Source: a virus | Direction: 5' to 3' (one strand) | Length of the DNA: 25,715 nt | IMG/VR virus record: IMGVR_UViG_3300042875_000489 | Span: 1 to 25,715 of that record | Shown here: one piece after another, positions 1 through 8,840 of the stretch | How the letters are laid out: the number at the start of each line of letters is the position of its first letter | Numbering within the stretch: the stretch's first letter is position 1 | Notes under the pieces: model-generated | The model's input: only the letters and a program-made list of their open reading frames with translations | Databases searched by the model: none | Told to the model about the DNA's origin: nothing | Position numbers and translations under genes: made by a program

Positions 1-1
1 T

Positions 2-3000
2 TCGGTTGGGGCTTTGGCCGAGAACCTTATTACCGGGGCACGTTTGGGATTGGTAAAAAATCCTGCTGGCAGAAGCATAATGAAATACGTTACACCCGAC
101 GGCACATTTCAGGCTGCCTATATTGACAATCAATCCGTTTTAAGAGACAGAGTAAACCTAGCTTCGGGTACTTTAGAGAACGGTGATTTAATGACACCGC
201 AACAAGCCCTTGACGCTGGTGTTCGTTTGCGCATGGCTCAACAGCAACGAACAATAACTGCAAAAAATAGAGAGTATGTAACACAGCAGGTTGTGAGAGT
301 TGTGGCGGACCCAGATATGGAAGCCAACAAACTATCTATTGCTTCTGTTTTGGAAACCGAAGGTGCTCTGGAAAACGCTGATGAAGTTGTTCAAACACTT
401 GCTGGAAAAATTAGAAATTTTTTCAACGCAAGATTTTTAGATGTTCAAAAAAGTGCAAACGAAATTTCTCCCGAGTATGCGGCAAAGTTTTCATCAAGAC
501 AAAATTACGTTCCACATATCGAGTCGGATGACGCAATTGTAGACAGATTGAAAATGGGTGAAGAAGCGTGGGATGCCAGAACTGGCGGAGCAGCCATTGA
601 TGACAGTCAAAGGTTTGCTTCTTCTTATCGAAAAAGAAGCTTGCAACCTGGAGATATTTTCTTTGGGCATACCATAGAAAATAGAGCGTACACAATTGAC
701 GAACTAAACAATATGGCTAAAAACCCCGGGACACTTTTGAACCCCAAGACAAAAGCACCATTTGAGCCATTGACTTACAACTTTTATGAAAATGACATGG
801 TTAAGATTTTGCAAAAATACTCTGAACATTTTGCACAACAACAAGGCCATAACGCTTATGTTTTGACCGCCCTAAAAGAAGGTGGAGATTTTTTTAGAGT
901 TCTTGCAAGAGATGCGCAATCTGACCCATTGGTTGCAATGGACACTAGCAACGCTGTTGGTGAACTTGCTTCCCGTTCAATAACTGCTGCCAATAAAGTT
1001 GCTAGCGATGCGGTGGTTGACGCAGAAACAGCTGTGCTTGCACCAACAAAACTATTGGATAATCAAAACCTTGTGAATTCAATAAATGAATTTGGTTCAA
1101 CTCTAAATAAGTTAAAAGAAGTATTTGAGAATCCGCCCGAAATGCTGACAGACATTTTAGATAGATACGAAAAACTTAGGGACAAACTTATCAACAATGT
1201 GGACGCCGAGGGGATTGTTGGTGAAACTGTTGCGCAAGTGCGGGCATTGGCCCGCGACTTGCAAAGAATGGTTGAAATGGGAAACTATGTTCCCAAAAGA
1301 ACAACCGTTGTAAACAGCGCCGAAATTGGTAGTCGTCTTGGTTTTGACAACGTAGTAGACAAAAAAACAATTGGCACGATACAGGGCTTAATAAAGAATA
1401 CGGCAGTTGTCGATGCGGACACAATCGATAGAGCAATAGCTGTTGCTCTTAGGGATGTATTCAATGGCGTTGACAAACAGTTGTTTGCTTCCGATGAAGC
1501 AAAGTTTGGAATCATAAGGGCCTTGTTTAAAAAAGCCGAAAGATTGAAAAATGTAAGACGAGTAAATCTTAAAAAATCAAATCTACCCAAAGCCGTTATT
1601 GCTAAAGACAATTTGCGTTATGGTTTTGTTTTGCAGGACATGCAAATTTTTGGAAACATAATTAGGGGAATTGATGAGCGTATAAAACAATATGCTCAAT
1701 TCAACTTTGGTCCGTCCGTATTGAGCAAACAAGAAATAGAAGACATCGTGGCAGACGTAACTTTGTCGTATGTTTTCCAATCGGAAAGAGAATTGGCTCG
1801 AGTTTCAAGAATACAAAATTTGGTTCAAAAAACCATAAACAGTCAAGACAGTTTTGAAAAAAAAGTTTCTGATATCAAGAAATTAATTCCAGATTTAGAT
1901 TTGTCTTTAAACTCGGAAGAAGACCTTACGTTGTTCGTACAGGTCTATCTTGGCGACGCTGTGAACGATGGTTTATTAGAGGCCCAACGCAAACTGTTGC
2001 GGCAAAGAGTTCTGGATTTGGAAAGCAATCCTTTTTCGGATTCTGTTGCTCAGACCGTCTTGGGTCGAGAACCCAAGACTGCTTTGGAAGTTAATAACGA
2101 AGTAATAAGAATTAAAAATTTAGTAGACGTAAAAGCAACAAAGATAACTACACAAAGTAAACGTACTGCTCAGTTGCGAAAATACCCTGAGGGTGAACAA
2201 AAATTATTTAATAAACATTTGGAACAGTTGAAGGTTAAAAAGAAAGATATTGAAAAACGCTTACAAAAAATTCTTTCAAGGCAAACCGAAGTTAAGAAAA
2301 TTCAAATAACCGAAGAAGATATTCGCACATCTATTTTTGCAAAAATTCAAAAATATATTAATAGCAGTAAAACAAACTTGGAACAATGGTTTCGTCCACA
2401 GCCAATTACGGCAACTGACGCAACGTTGTCAACCAGGTTTAGGGATTTCTTTCTTGAATCAATGCCTCAGGTTTTGGGAAAAAATAAAAGGTATTCAAAC
2501 CTTGATGATATAACACAAAAATTTGTTAATGAAAATAATCCAGCTTTTGATTTACTGGACATATTGTTAACAAAAAATCCGGATGCAATAATTGATACCG
2601 CTGATTTTGAAATAGCTTTAGATATTGCGTTTTCCAATTCAGCAAGAGCCAAAAAGCTCATGTCTGAAGCCCGAAAAATTAGTAAACGAACAGATATAAC
2701 AAACTATGACGACTTAAAGAATTTTCTTTTTGAAGAACTTGGAGCATCACAAAGAACAAACAAACAGGTTGCAGATGGTTTGTTTGCGTCATTAATGAAC
2801 GACTTTACTAATGACGTGGCACAGATTTCTAAATCTACCGTTGACGAATTGCGTAGAGATGTATTTATTGCCAACAGAGCAATGCTTTTGGCAGAACAGG
2901 AAATAGAACAACTACGGGTTCAGATTGATGAATTGTTGCCAGACGAATATTTTGCAAGATTTCAAAATAGCATATTGCCGGAACGAGCTCAGTTGGCTCT

Positions 3001-5887
3001 AGACGAGCCAACCGAGGTTCCGTTGGTAAATCGAATTGACCCAGAAACGGGCGAAATTGTTGGGCAGCAGAACTTGGCTGCTAATAAACAAATGATGTTG
3101 GAAGAAAATGATTTCTATCCACAGGCCAAAGCTGTTTTGAACCGCATGCAAAACCTGCAACAGCTTGGGGCAATTGACGGAGACATGGTTGACTGGACTT
3201 TTGGGGGAAGAATTCAATTTCTGTACAACAATAGCCCAATGTCTTTTACGCGCCAAGAGTGGGACGCGTTTGTTAATCCACGCAACACCGCATATGTTCC
3301 AAATGATAAAATACAATATATTGTTTCTCGTCTAAAGGATGAGGATTTGCGTCGCATTGTTCTGGGCGATGACTATACCGATGACTTTATACCCGATGAT
3401 GAAATGCTGCAAAGATTTGTTTCGTATATTGCCAAACAACAAAACGATGCTTTTGCAAGCGAGCCAACATTTCTTGCGCGGCAAGCAAATATTGGCGAAG
3501 CATGGAACAAGTCCGACGCTAACAAATTTCTTTTCGAACACAGCCGGGTAAAGAATATGGCTGCTGAGGAAGCAGCAAAAAGACAACCTAAAAACGTTGT
3601 AACGGAATTGGACAGAGAAATTAAATCACTAGATAATCAAATCGATTATTTAACAACTGAAAGAGTTAGGACCCAGGAGTGGTGGGAAACCTACGGAGCA
3701 AGTGAAAAGGCGATTGAAGCAGTAAATGTATTGCAACAACGAACAAACAAGTTGGTTAGATTAACCAACTTGGAATACAGCGATGTCTATCAGGGGTCCT
3801 CCAAAGCTGTGCCCGAAGGTTTGAAACCAAGACCAACTGCTGGTAGCCCAGATTACACCAATCTGCTCATATTGGGAGTTCCTAAAAATGTTCTTAATTC
3901 ACCAAATGTTAAAGTCTTAAACGATTGGATGGCAACGCACCCAGAAATCTTTAATTCAATTTTGGCAAATTTTAATGATATCCAAATCAGCGATTTGGAT
4001 GAATTTATTTTAATGACGCCAACAACGCGGGCTATGCGTGACAGGCAAGTAGAGGTTTTGCAAACAATAAAAAAGAATGGTCTAGAAACCAAGGGTACAA
4101 AAAACAAAAAAATTAGCGAACTTATCAGGGAAAAACGAAAACTGTTTACAACCCCAGACGAAGATAAAGCTCTTGCTGAACGAGTTGCGCAACAACAAAA
4201 ACAACGAGCAAAAATACAAGAGATTGAAAAAAAACAAGCCGCAACAAAGGCGGCCAATCAACCCAAACAACCAATTAAACAGCCGTCTGTTGTGTCTGAA
4301 TACAATCCAGACATTCCATACCATCAGCAAATGGTTAATGTTGAGCGACGGACACTACAGTCCGTTGCGTCTTTGCCACCAGAAAAAACAGAAACAATCA
4401 ATCGTCTTGTTCAGCAATTTGATTCTCAATATGACGAATTTGATAAAGCTGCGCAAGCAGAAGCCCTCAAAGAAGCCAGACAAACAAAGGGTGTAATAGC
4501 CTCTGATTCAACGGTTGTTGATTTTGATGCTATGGCAAGGGTTAAAGACGCAGAAAACATTTTAACAAACGTACAAAAACGTGGAGTTGCAACACCCGTT
4601 GAAGAAGTTCTTTTGGACGCAGGAACCAAAGAGGCTGAAGCAATGGTTGTTGCTTCCCGACTTCCTCAAACGGAAGTCGAGGCAAGACTTTTGGATGGTT
4701 TGGCTTCTATGGCAAAACCTGCGACACGAGAACTTCCGTTCACAGCCGAGGAAACGGGTGTAATGAAGATGGTTGCCGATGGATGGAAGCGCCTTGACGG
4801 CAAATTTGACATGATTGAAGTAACTCCAGAGTTTCAAGAACTCTGGAGAAATGCTTCCTATTTTGAAGACCCAGCATTTGTTCGCCAAATGGTAAATCTT
4901 GTTGGTGGTTACACAAAGTTCCACAAGTCTTACGCAACTTTTACCCCAGGCTTTCACGTTAGAAACCTTATAGGAAACGTGTTCCAATATGTGCTGGCTG
5001 GTGGGCAAATAGCACATTACCGTCGCGCTACAGAAATATTTTTTGAATGGGAAAAGGCATACAAGAAAGGCATTCCGTGGAAAAGTTTTGTAAAAACTTT
5101 GTCCCCAGAAGAACAAGTATTCGCCACCAAAGCCAGAACAGCAACATTGGGTTCTGGTGGTGGTATCTATAGTGATTTATTCCAAGACCTTGTTCCAGGC
5201 AACATATTATACGACAACAGAGCAACTCGTGCTTCTCGCAGAATTGGTCAAAAGTCAGACAACATGTCACGTTTTGTTCTTGGATACGACTCCGCCGTTC
5301 AGGGCATGAGCACGGATATGACGGTAGCAAGAATTAAAAGATTTTATTTTGACTACGAAGATTTGTCCAAACTCGATAGAACAATGAGACAGTTTGTGCC
5401 GTTTTGGATTTGGACCTCACGCAACCTTCCACTACAACTACAAAACATGTGGCTCAATCCAAAGCCGTATCAAACCTACAACTCCGTTGTTCGCAACTTG
5501 CGAGACACCGAAACCGAACGACAACAACCTCTGCCTGTTTGGTTGCAACAAATTAACGCATTTAGAATTCCCGGGTTGCCGCTTTATGCGGCACCCGACC
5601 TTGGTTTTACAAGAGTCCAACAACAACTAGAACAACTGGCTATGCCAAAGAAGTTTGGTTCAAACCTTAACCCATTGTTGAGAGTACCTCTTGAACAAAC
5701 TTTGGGTCAAAATTTGTTCAATGATGAAAAACTCGAAACACCTACGGACAGAATAGTTAATGTGGTTCAAGGAAGTTTTGTACCAATCTCGCAGGTTGAC
5801 CGCTTGCTTAACTCGTATGGCGATGCCAAAATTAATGCTTGGTTGGGATTCTTTGGTTCACCAATTAAGAAAATCAAAAAGGAGTAA
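2..5887 (+). CDS. Giant phage protein, polyvalent/internal virion type, 5' end cut off
   Basis: The frame is open from base 2 with no convincing start, so the gene begins left of the window; at least 1957 residues are visible. An early NYVPHI motif, long helical charged stretches and a Q/K-rich coiled-coil-like segment near residues 1395-1425 precede a conserved C-terminal part. That part has a PGFHVRNLIGN motif near residue 1645 and a PFWIWTSRNLPLQ motif near 1795. Such motifs are typical of very large proteins encoded late in the structural module of many phages, where they carry LPD-type polyvalent domains and are thought to be packaged and ejected with the DNA. I see no lytic transglycosylase or methylase motif in the visible part. 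The stop is one base before the endolysin ATG, so the two are probably cotranscribed. The family call is from motif memory only. Confidence 0.7.
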   Translation, partial: SVGALAENLITGARLGLVKNPAGRSIMKYVTPDGTFQAAYIDNQSVLRDRVNLASGTLENGDLMTPQQALDAGVRLRMAQQQRTITAKNREYVTQQVVRVVADPDMEANKLSIASVLETEGALENADEVVQTLAGKIRNFFNARFLDVQKSANEISPEYAAKFSSRQNYVPHIESDDAIVDRLKMGEEAWDARTGGAAIDDSQRFASSYRKRSLQPGDIFFGHTIENRAYTIDELNNMAKNPGTLLNPKTKAPFEPLTYNFYENDMVKILQKYSEHFAQQQGHNAYVLTALKEGGDFFRVLARDAQSDPLVAMDTSNAVGELASRSITAANKVASDAVVDAETAVLAPTKLLDNQNLVNSINEFGSTLNKLKEVFENPPEMLTDILDRYEKLRDKLINNVDAEGIVGETVAQVRALARDLQRMVEMGNYVPKRTTVVNSAEIGSRLGFDNVVDKKTIGTIQGLIKNTAVVDADTIDRAIAVALRDVFNGVDKQLFASDEAKFGIIRALFKKAERLKNVRRVNLKKSNLPKAVIAKDNLRYGFVLQDMQIFGNIIRGIDERIKQYAQFNFGPSVLSKQEIEDIVADVTLSYVFQSERELARVSRIQNLVQKTINSQDSFEKKVSDIKKLIPDLDLSLNSEEDLTLFVQVYLGDAVNDGLLEAQRKLLRQRVLDLESNPFSDSVAQTVLGREPKTALEVNNEVIRIKNLVDVKATKITTQSKRTAQLRKYPEGEQKLFNKHLEQLKVKKKDIEKRLQKILSRQTEVKKIQITEEDIRTSIFAKIQKYINSSKTNLEQWFRPQPITATDATLSTRFRDFFLESMPQVLGKNKRYSNLDDITQKFVNENNPAFDLLDILLTKNPDAIIDTADFEIALDIAFSNSARAKKLMSEARKISKRTDITNYDDLKNFLFEELGASQRTNKQVADGLFASLMNDFTNDVAQISKSTVDELRRDVFIANRAMLLAEQEIEQLRVQIDELLPDEYFARFQNSILPERAQLALDEPTEVPLVNRIDPETGEIVGQQNLAANKQMMLEENDFYPQAKAVLNRMQNLQQLGAIDGDMVDWTFGGRIQFLYNNSPMSFTRQEWDAFVNPRNTAYVPNDKIQYIVSRLKDEDLRRIVLGDDYTDDFIPDDEMLQRFVSYIAKQQNDAFASEPTFLARQANIGEAWNKSDANKFLFEHSRVKNMAAEEAAKRQPKNVVTELDREIKSLDNQIDYLTTERVRTQEWWETYGASEKAIEAVNVLQQRTNKLVRLTNLEYSDVYQGSSKAVPEGLKPRPTAGSPDYTNLLILGVPKNVLNSPNVKVLNDWMATHPEIFNSILANFNDIQISDLDEFILMTPTTRAMRDRQVEVLQTIKKNGLETKGTKNKKISELIREKRKLFTTPDEDKALAERVAQQQKQRAKIQEIEKKQAATKAANQPKQPIKQPSVVSEYNPDIPYHQQMVNVERRTLQSVASLPPEKTETINRLVQQFDSQYDEFDKAAQAEALKEARQTKGVIASDSTVVDFDAMARVKDAENILTNVQKRGVATPVEEVLLDAGTKEAEAMVVASRLPQTEVEARLLDGLASMAKPATRELPFTAEETGVMKMVADGWKRLDGKFDMIEVTPEFQELWRNASYFEDPAFVRQMVNLVGGYTKFHKSYATFTPGFHVRNLIGNVFQYVLAGGQIAHYRRATEIFFEWEKAYKKGIPWKSFVKTLSPEEQVFATKARTATLGSGGGIYSDLFQDLVPGNILYDNRATRASRRIGQKSDNMSRFVLGYDSAVQGMSTDMTVARIKRFYFDYEDLSKLDRTMRQFVPFWIWTSRNLPLQLQNMWLNPKPYQTYNSVVRNLRDTETERQQPLPVWLQQINAFRIPGLPLYAAPDLGFTRVQQQLEQLAMPKKFGSNLNPLLRVPLEQTLGQNLFNDEKLETPTDRIVNVVQGSFVPISQVDRLLNSYGDAKINAWLGFFGSPIKKIKKE

Positions 5888-5888
5888 C

Positions 5889-6383
5889 ATGAGAGCAAAA
5901 AAAACGTACACAGGCAACAAAGATGGAGATATGGGTCGTGAGCGACCCGGATTGACTGAGTTAATTAAGCACTTGGTTTACTTGAGTGATGGTGCGTTGT
6001 GGAACAACGGCACCTACGTTAATAGACCTAAGCGTGGCTCAGAGAGCCTTTCCGTGCACGCTACGGGCAGGGCGGTAGACCTTAGTTATCGCAAGACCCC
6101 AACAAAGGGTCTGCGCAATGGTCGTGTAGCAGCTGAACACATCGCTGACTTTTTAGTTCGTCATGCGGACGAACTTGGTATTGAGTTGATTCTAGATTAT
6201 TTCCCAGAACCACACGGTCGTGGTTATAACTGGACTCGTGGCACTTGGCAGAAATATACCAAGCCGACAATACATGGTGCGCCAAAAGGTGATTGGTTGC
6301 ATGTTGAATTGAGTCCCCAATGGGCTGACTCTAAACAGAAGGTTCGGGATTCGTTTCTGAAGATATTTCCGCAGACTCAGTAA
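5889..6383 (+). CDS. M15-type peptidase, probable endolysin
   Basis: This is a 164-residue protein with the metal-site pattern of D-Ala-D-Ala carboxypeptidase/VanY-like (M15) peptidases: SVHATGRAVDLSY at residues 56-68 supplies His57 and Asp64, and DWLHVE at 135-140 supplies His138. Enzymes of this family cut peptide cross-links or stems in peptidoglycan and depend on zinc. There is no signal peptide and no separate wall-binding domain, so release would need a holin that I do not see, or the enzyme could act from the virion. The reading frame extends upstream into the preceding gene. I chose the ATG at 5889 because a strong AAAAAGGAG Shine-Dalgarno sits just before it and the upstream stop is one base away. 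Its 3' end overlaps the opposing gene by 53 bases. Confidence 0.8.
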   Translation: MRAKKTYTGNKDGDMGRERPGLTELIKHLVYLSDGALWNNGTYVNRPKRGSESLSVHATGRAVDLSYRKTPTKGLRNGRVAAEHIADFLVRHADELGIELILDYFPEPHGRGYNWTRGTWQKYTKPTIHGAPKGDWLHVELSPQWADSKQKVRDSFLKIFPQTQ

Positions 6384-6702
6384 ACTCGTAGACTTCGGCT
6401 CGTTGAGCGAACTTGCCTTGCAAATATCGCTCGAATTCTTCTTTGTCGCCGTATATTTTGGCTTCACTCAAAATCTGTAGTGGGGCTACGTACACAATCA
6501 TGTCGTAAGGGATTGCCATGATTCCGCAGCAATTACCTCCGTCTTGGTCAATTGTGGATGCAATGTGAACGTAGTCGTTGTTGTAGGCAACAATATAGCC
6601 AATAGAAATGTTTGGGGTTTCTGGTTTTGGGCTGTAGTGCTCCACACTCATCCACTCATCTTCTGAGTAAGCGTCATCCCAAAGTACAATTACTGGCCTC
6701 AT
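6331..6702 (-). CDS. Hypothetical phage protein (last gene of the leftward operon)
   Basis: A 123-residue protein of unknown function beginning MRPVIVLWDDAYS. It is acidic overall, with no membrane segment and no metal-binding cluster that I recognise. An alternative start six codons upstream exists, but the ATG at 6702 shares its A with the TAA stop of the preceding 42-residue gene, the stop-start overlap used repeatedly in this operon, so I prefer it. It is the final gene of the long leftward operon and runs into the oppositely oriented endolysin gene, overlapping it by 53 bases. No intrinsic terminator is visible after its stop. Confidence 0.7.
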   Translation of the reverse strand: MRPVIVLWDDAYSEDEWMSVEHYSPKPETPNISIGYIVAYNNDYVHIASTIDQDGGNCCGIMAIPYDMIVYVAPLQILSEAKIYGDKEEFERYLQGKFAQRAEVYEFTESAEISSETNPEPSV

Positions 6703-6830
6703 TATGATTCTCGCTTCCATAGCTCTTGCTGTGCGACACGAAGTTCCGCGCGCATAGCTTCCAATATTAACTCCAACTCCTCTACCCTATCACGAAGGTA
6801 ACGCTCTGTTTCTGATGGTTCATTTTGCAT
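6702..6830 (-). CDS. 42-residue helical small protein
   Basis: This very short frame has good gene signals: an AAGGA Shine-Dalgarno nine bases before its ATG, an 11-base overlap with the end of the upstream gene, and a TAA stop sharing one base with the next ATG. The product begins MQNEPSETERYLRD and continues as a charged, probably continuous helix with heptad-like leucines (VEELELILEAM), so it could form a small coiled coil. Function is unknown. Without this frame there would be a gap of over 100 bases in an otherwise gapless operon, which supports it. Confidence 0.6.
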   Translation of the reverse strand: MQNEPSETERYLRDRVEELELILEAMRAELRVAQQELWKRES

Positions 6831-7104
6831 AAGGGTCTATTCCTTCTTCGTCTAGGTGTTGCTCTATTGTTTCAATTAGTGTTTCGAGAAATCCCATAAC
6901 GTGAATCCATGCTTCTATGTTTCCCTGAATGCCACGCTCATACGCTTGGCACAATTTAATTGCGCTATCGTTTGTTGCACTCAGGACAACGTTTACACCG
7001 TTGTCTAAATTGTTTTGAAGATTTTTTGCTTTGTCTTCAATTTCTTCAACTTGCTTGGCTGGAATGATGTCATAAATCCAATCGTCGGGCTCATTACTTG
7101 CCAT
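6820..7104 (-). CDS. Hypothetical protein, helical, acidic
   Basis: A 94-residue protein beginning MASNEPDDWIYDIIPAKQ. The frame is open 16 codons further upstream, but ATG 7104 lies behind an AAAGA-type purine stretch and overlaps the preceding small gene by 11 bases, matching the pattern of its neighbours. The sequence is rich in helix formers (KQVEEIEDKAKNLQNNL; a second helix around FLETLIETIEQHLDEEG) and ends with an acidic tail. I do not recognise a family. It sits at the distal end of the replication operon, between two very small genes. Confidence 0.65.
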   Translation of the reverse strand: MASNEPDDWIYDIIPAKQVEEIEDKAKNLQNNLDNGVNVVLSATNDSAIKLCQAYERGIQGNIEAWIHVMGFLETLIETIEQHLDEEGIDPYAK

Positions 7105-7234
7105 GTTTTTTCTTTCTATTGTGGGCATATAAGCAATTTGTTTGCAATCCATTTACATGTACGCCTTGGCCAATATCAATGGGGCCGTAATGTTTTTCCA
7201 ACAAGTTAGCTATTTCTTGTGGGGTGACAGGCAT
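7094..7234 (-). CDS. 46-residue small protein
   Basis: This short frame starts one base after the stop of the HTH-Nmad1 gene and ends inside the next gene's start region, an 11-base overlap. The product begins MPVTPQEIANLLEKHYG, which looks like an N-terminal helix, and ends in a basic tail (HNRKKKHGK). No Shine-Dalgarno is obvious, so initiation would depend on coupling to the upstream stop. Function is unknown. The protein-like composition and exact fit between flanking genes are the only support. Confidence 0.5.
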   Translation of the reverse strand: MPVTPQEIANLLEKHYGPIDIGQGVHVNGLQTNCLYAHNRKKKHGK

Positions 7235-7235
7235 T

Positions 7236-8084
7236 TCAAATCCAATCACTAGCTGACTCGTTCGCATAGTTATCTCCTAAATCCAAATTAAATGTTTCGT
7301 CGTTGAGCATTAAAGCTATTACGCAGTACCCAACTATATCCCGTAGGGTATCTACGAGTGATTCGTTTTGTGCTTTTGATTTCTTGGATTTAAGATTAAT
7401 TAATCTCTCAACCTTGTCCGATAGACGGACAAGGACACCCTTCATTCCAAATGCAGTTATGTTGCCATGTCCATAGTCATGTTGTTTTGATGCCAGTAGC
7501 TTACACATCTCACCCGAGTCCCATTTGTCTCGCATGCGCAAATCTTGAACTGCCTGAATGGCAATTTCTGTCCATAGTAGCGACACCGGCAATTCATCTT
7601 GGTCAAATAAACATACTCGACCCGATGTGATTAGGCGCTGCAGCTTTGCCACATCTGCCTCTTTTGTTTCCGTAGCAAATGACGCAATGTGCATCACCCA
7701 TTGACTGGCGGATTGTTCCCAATTGTTTACCACTCTGACCTTCTTTCTGATTAGTGGGTGCATTGTAAGTAGTTGTTGTAGTCTAGCATAAGCATTGTTT
7801 TTGAGTCGCCAAGCATGTGGCTTGGAAACGCCAAGGCGTTTACCAAGCTCATCATAAGAAACAAATTCGCTATTGACTGAGTTGATTATAAATTGGTCTT
7901 GTTCATCTAGTTGCTCAATGCACATAGCAACTGCTTCCCGCAGCGGTTGTAGTTCTTCTGCCGACTCCTCAATTACGTCAGACACAGAAAGCATCAACGC
8001 CTCCATGGGCGTTTGTGGACGTTGTTTACTTAAGTAAGTTGATGAAAAGACAAAGTTGTCTTGGGGAATGTCATTCTTCGACAT
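7236..8084 (-). CDS. HTH (sigma-70 region 4-like) fused to Nmad1/DUF1599-like domain
   Basis: A 282-residue two-part protein. Residues about 50-106 look like a sigma-70 region 4 or related winged helix-turn-helix: a helix ending in LDEQDQFIIN, then SYDELGKRLGVSKPHAWRLK, where the recognition helix would lie. Residues about 195-262 match the nucleotide-modification-associated domain 1 (DUF1599) pattern: KQHDYGHGNITAFG, then RLSDKVERLINL, then NESLVDTLRDIVGYCVIAL. Nmad1 proteins occur in phages and have been linked by context to nucleotide or DNA-base modification, but their reaction is not firmly known. The frame could start at a TTG three codons earlier; I prefer the ATG at 8084, which overlaps the upstream gene by 14 bases. 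The middle region (residues 110-195) is unassigned. It could be a regulator that senses a nucleotide or a DNA-bound nucleotide enzyme. Confidence 0.7.
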   Translation of the reverse strand: MSKNDIPQDNFVFSSTYLSKQRPQTPMEALMLSVSDVIEESAEELQPLREAVAMCIEQLDEQDQFIINSVNSEFVSYDELGKRLGVSKPHAWRLKNNAYARLQQLLTMHPLIRKKVRVVNNWEQSASQWVMHIASFATETKEADVAKLQRLITSGRVCLFDQDELPVSLLWTEIAIQAVQDLRMRDKWDSGEMCKLLASKQHDYGHGNITAFGMKGVLVRLSDKVERLINLKSKKSKAQNESLVDTLRDIVGYCVIALMLNDETFNLDLGDNYANESASDWI

Positions 8085-8502
8085 TGCCGTCAAATGCGGA
8101 ATCGTAAAGAAGTGCCATCACTTCTTCAGGTTGCAGCAAATAACCCCTCGCTGGGTTATTTGTGCCTTCCGCAAATAAACGTAATCTTGATTTTGGTAAA
8201 GTTTTAATATAACGCCTTAATCTGTCTGTAGAAATAACTATCATTGCCTCGTTCATAGTATACACATAAACCCACCATTCTGCTTCAGTTATGGCTAGCC
8301 CAGAGTCCTTCCAGCCGTGTTTACGCGGGTTCTGAGCCACCTCAACAACCATTCTGCCATTGCGATAGCGGTCAGACTTGACTTCAAACGAACCGTTCAC
8401 AATGCCTTGGAGGAAGCCTTTAACCTGGTCTTCGCCTTGTTTGCCAAACTCCAAATCTTTTTTAAAGTTTGGTTTTGGTATATCCCATCTTGACTCTTTC
8501 AT
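8071..8502 (-). CDS. PD-(D/E)XK-like nuclease candidate
   Basis: This 143-residue protein has the layout of small PD-(D/E)XK endonuclease-fold proteins: an N-terminal helix with Glu24 (GKQGEDQVKGFL), then FEVKSD (Asp44), a short turn with RNGRMVVEVAQ (Glu54) and a following SGLAIT/AEWWVYV strand. Gln57 or a downstream Lys would have to take the usual catalytic Lys role, which makes the call tentative. Its start overlaps the stop of the RusA gene as ATGA, and a GAGG Shine-Dalgarno precedes it. In a recombination/replication operon it could process branched or foreign DNA. Confidence 0.5.
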   Translation of the reverse strand: MKESRWDIPKPNFKKDLEFGKQGEDQVKGFLQGIVNGSFEVKSDRYRNGRMVVEVAQNPRKHGWKDSGLAITEAEWWVYVYTMNEAMIVISTDRLRRYIKTLPKSRLRLFAEGTNNPARGYLLQPEEVMALLYDSAFDGNVEE

Positions 8503-8840
8503 TTTTTCCTCAACTTTAAACTAATGATTTGTTTGTCATCTGTATAGGCTACACCATTGAGGGCATCGAGAATAGCTTTGGCGTAATTATCTATATCCCC
8601 ACGCAGTTTTGATGGATTCTTTGATGGCCTTAATTCTTTAATAATTATTTCTGTTTTGTCTTTGTCAAAAATTAACTCAACTTCTAGTGGGCCATCAGCA
8701 AAGGCAACACCCGTATAAAGCTCTGAAATAAGTTTCTCGTACTCTCTTGTTTCTTTGGGTGTGTAGGTATGGCCTGAACGAGTACTTCTTGGGCGTTGTT
8801 TTGAACGCGGCTTAACAGCAAAGATTTGTTTGTGAATCAT
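8499..8840 (-). CDS. rusA: RusA-type Holliday junction resolvase
   Basis: A 113-residue protein with the RusA signature. A basic N-terminal stretch (KPRSKQRPRSTRSGHTYTPK) is followed by GDIDNYAKAILDALNGVAY at residues 81-99 and the TDDKQI segment at 100-105. The acidic residues Asp82, Asp84, Asp101 and Asp102 correspond to the metal-binding site that cuts four-way DNA junctions. RusA resolvases are dimers common in phages, where they resolve recombination or replication intermediates before packaging. The start overlaps the primase stop and the stop overlaps the next start, both as ATGA, so translation is probably coupled along the cluster. The protein is slightly shorter than the usual 120 residues, ending in a basic tail. 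Confidence 0.88.
   Translation of the reverse strand: MIHKQIFAVKPRSKQRPRSTRSGHTYTPKETREYEKLISELYTGVAFADGPLEVELIFDKDKTEIIIKELRPSKNPSKLRGDIDNYAKAILDALNGVAYTDDKQIISLKLRKK

Noticed and set aside
4562-5330. Long leftward frames with many Cys and Phe opposite the giant gene
   Set aside because: They are antisense to a well-supported gene, are compositionally improbable and have no start signals.
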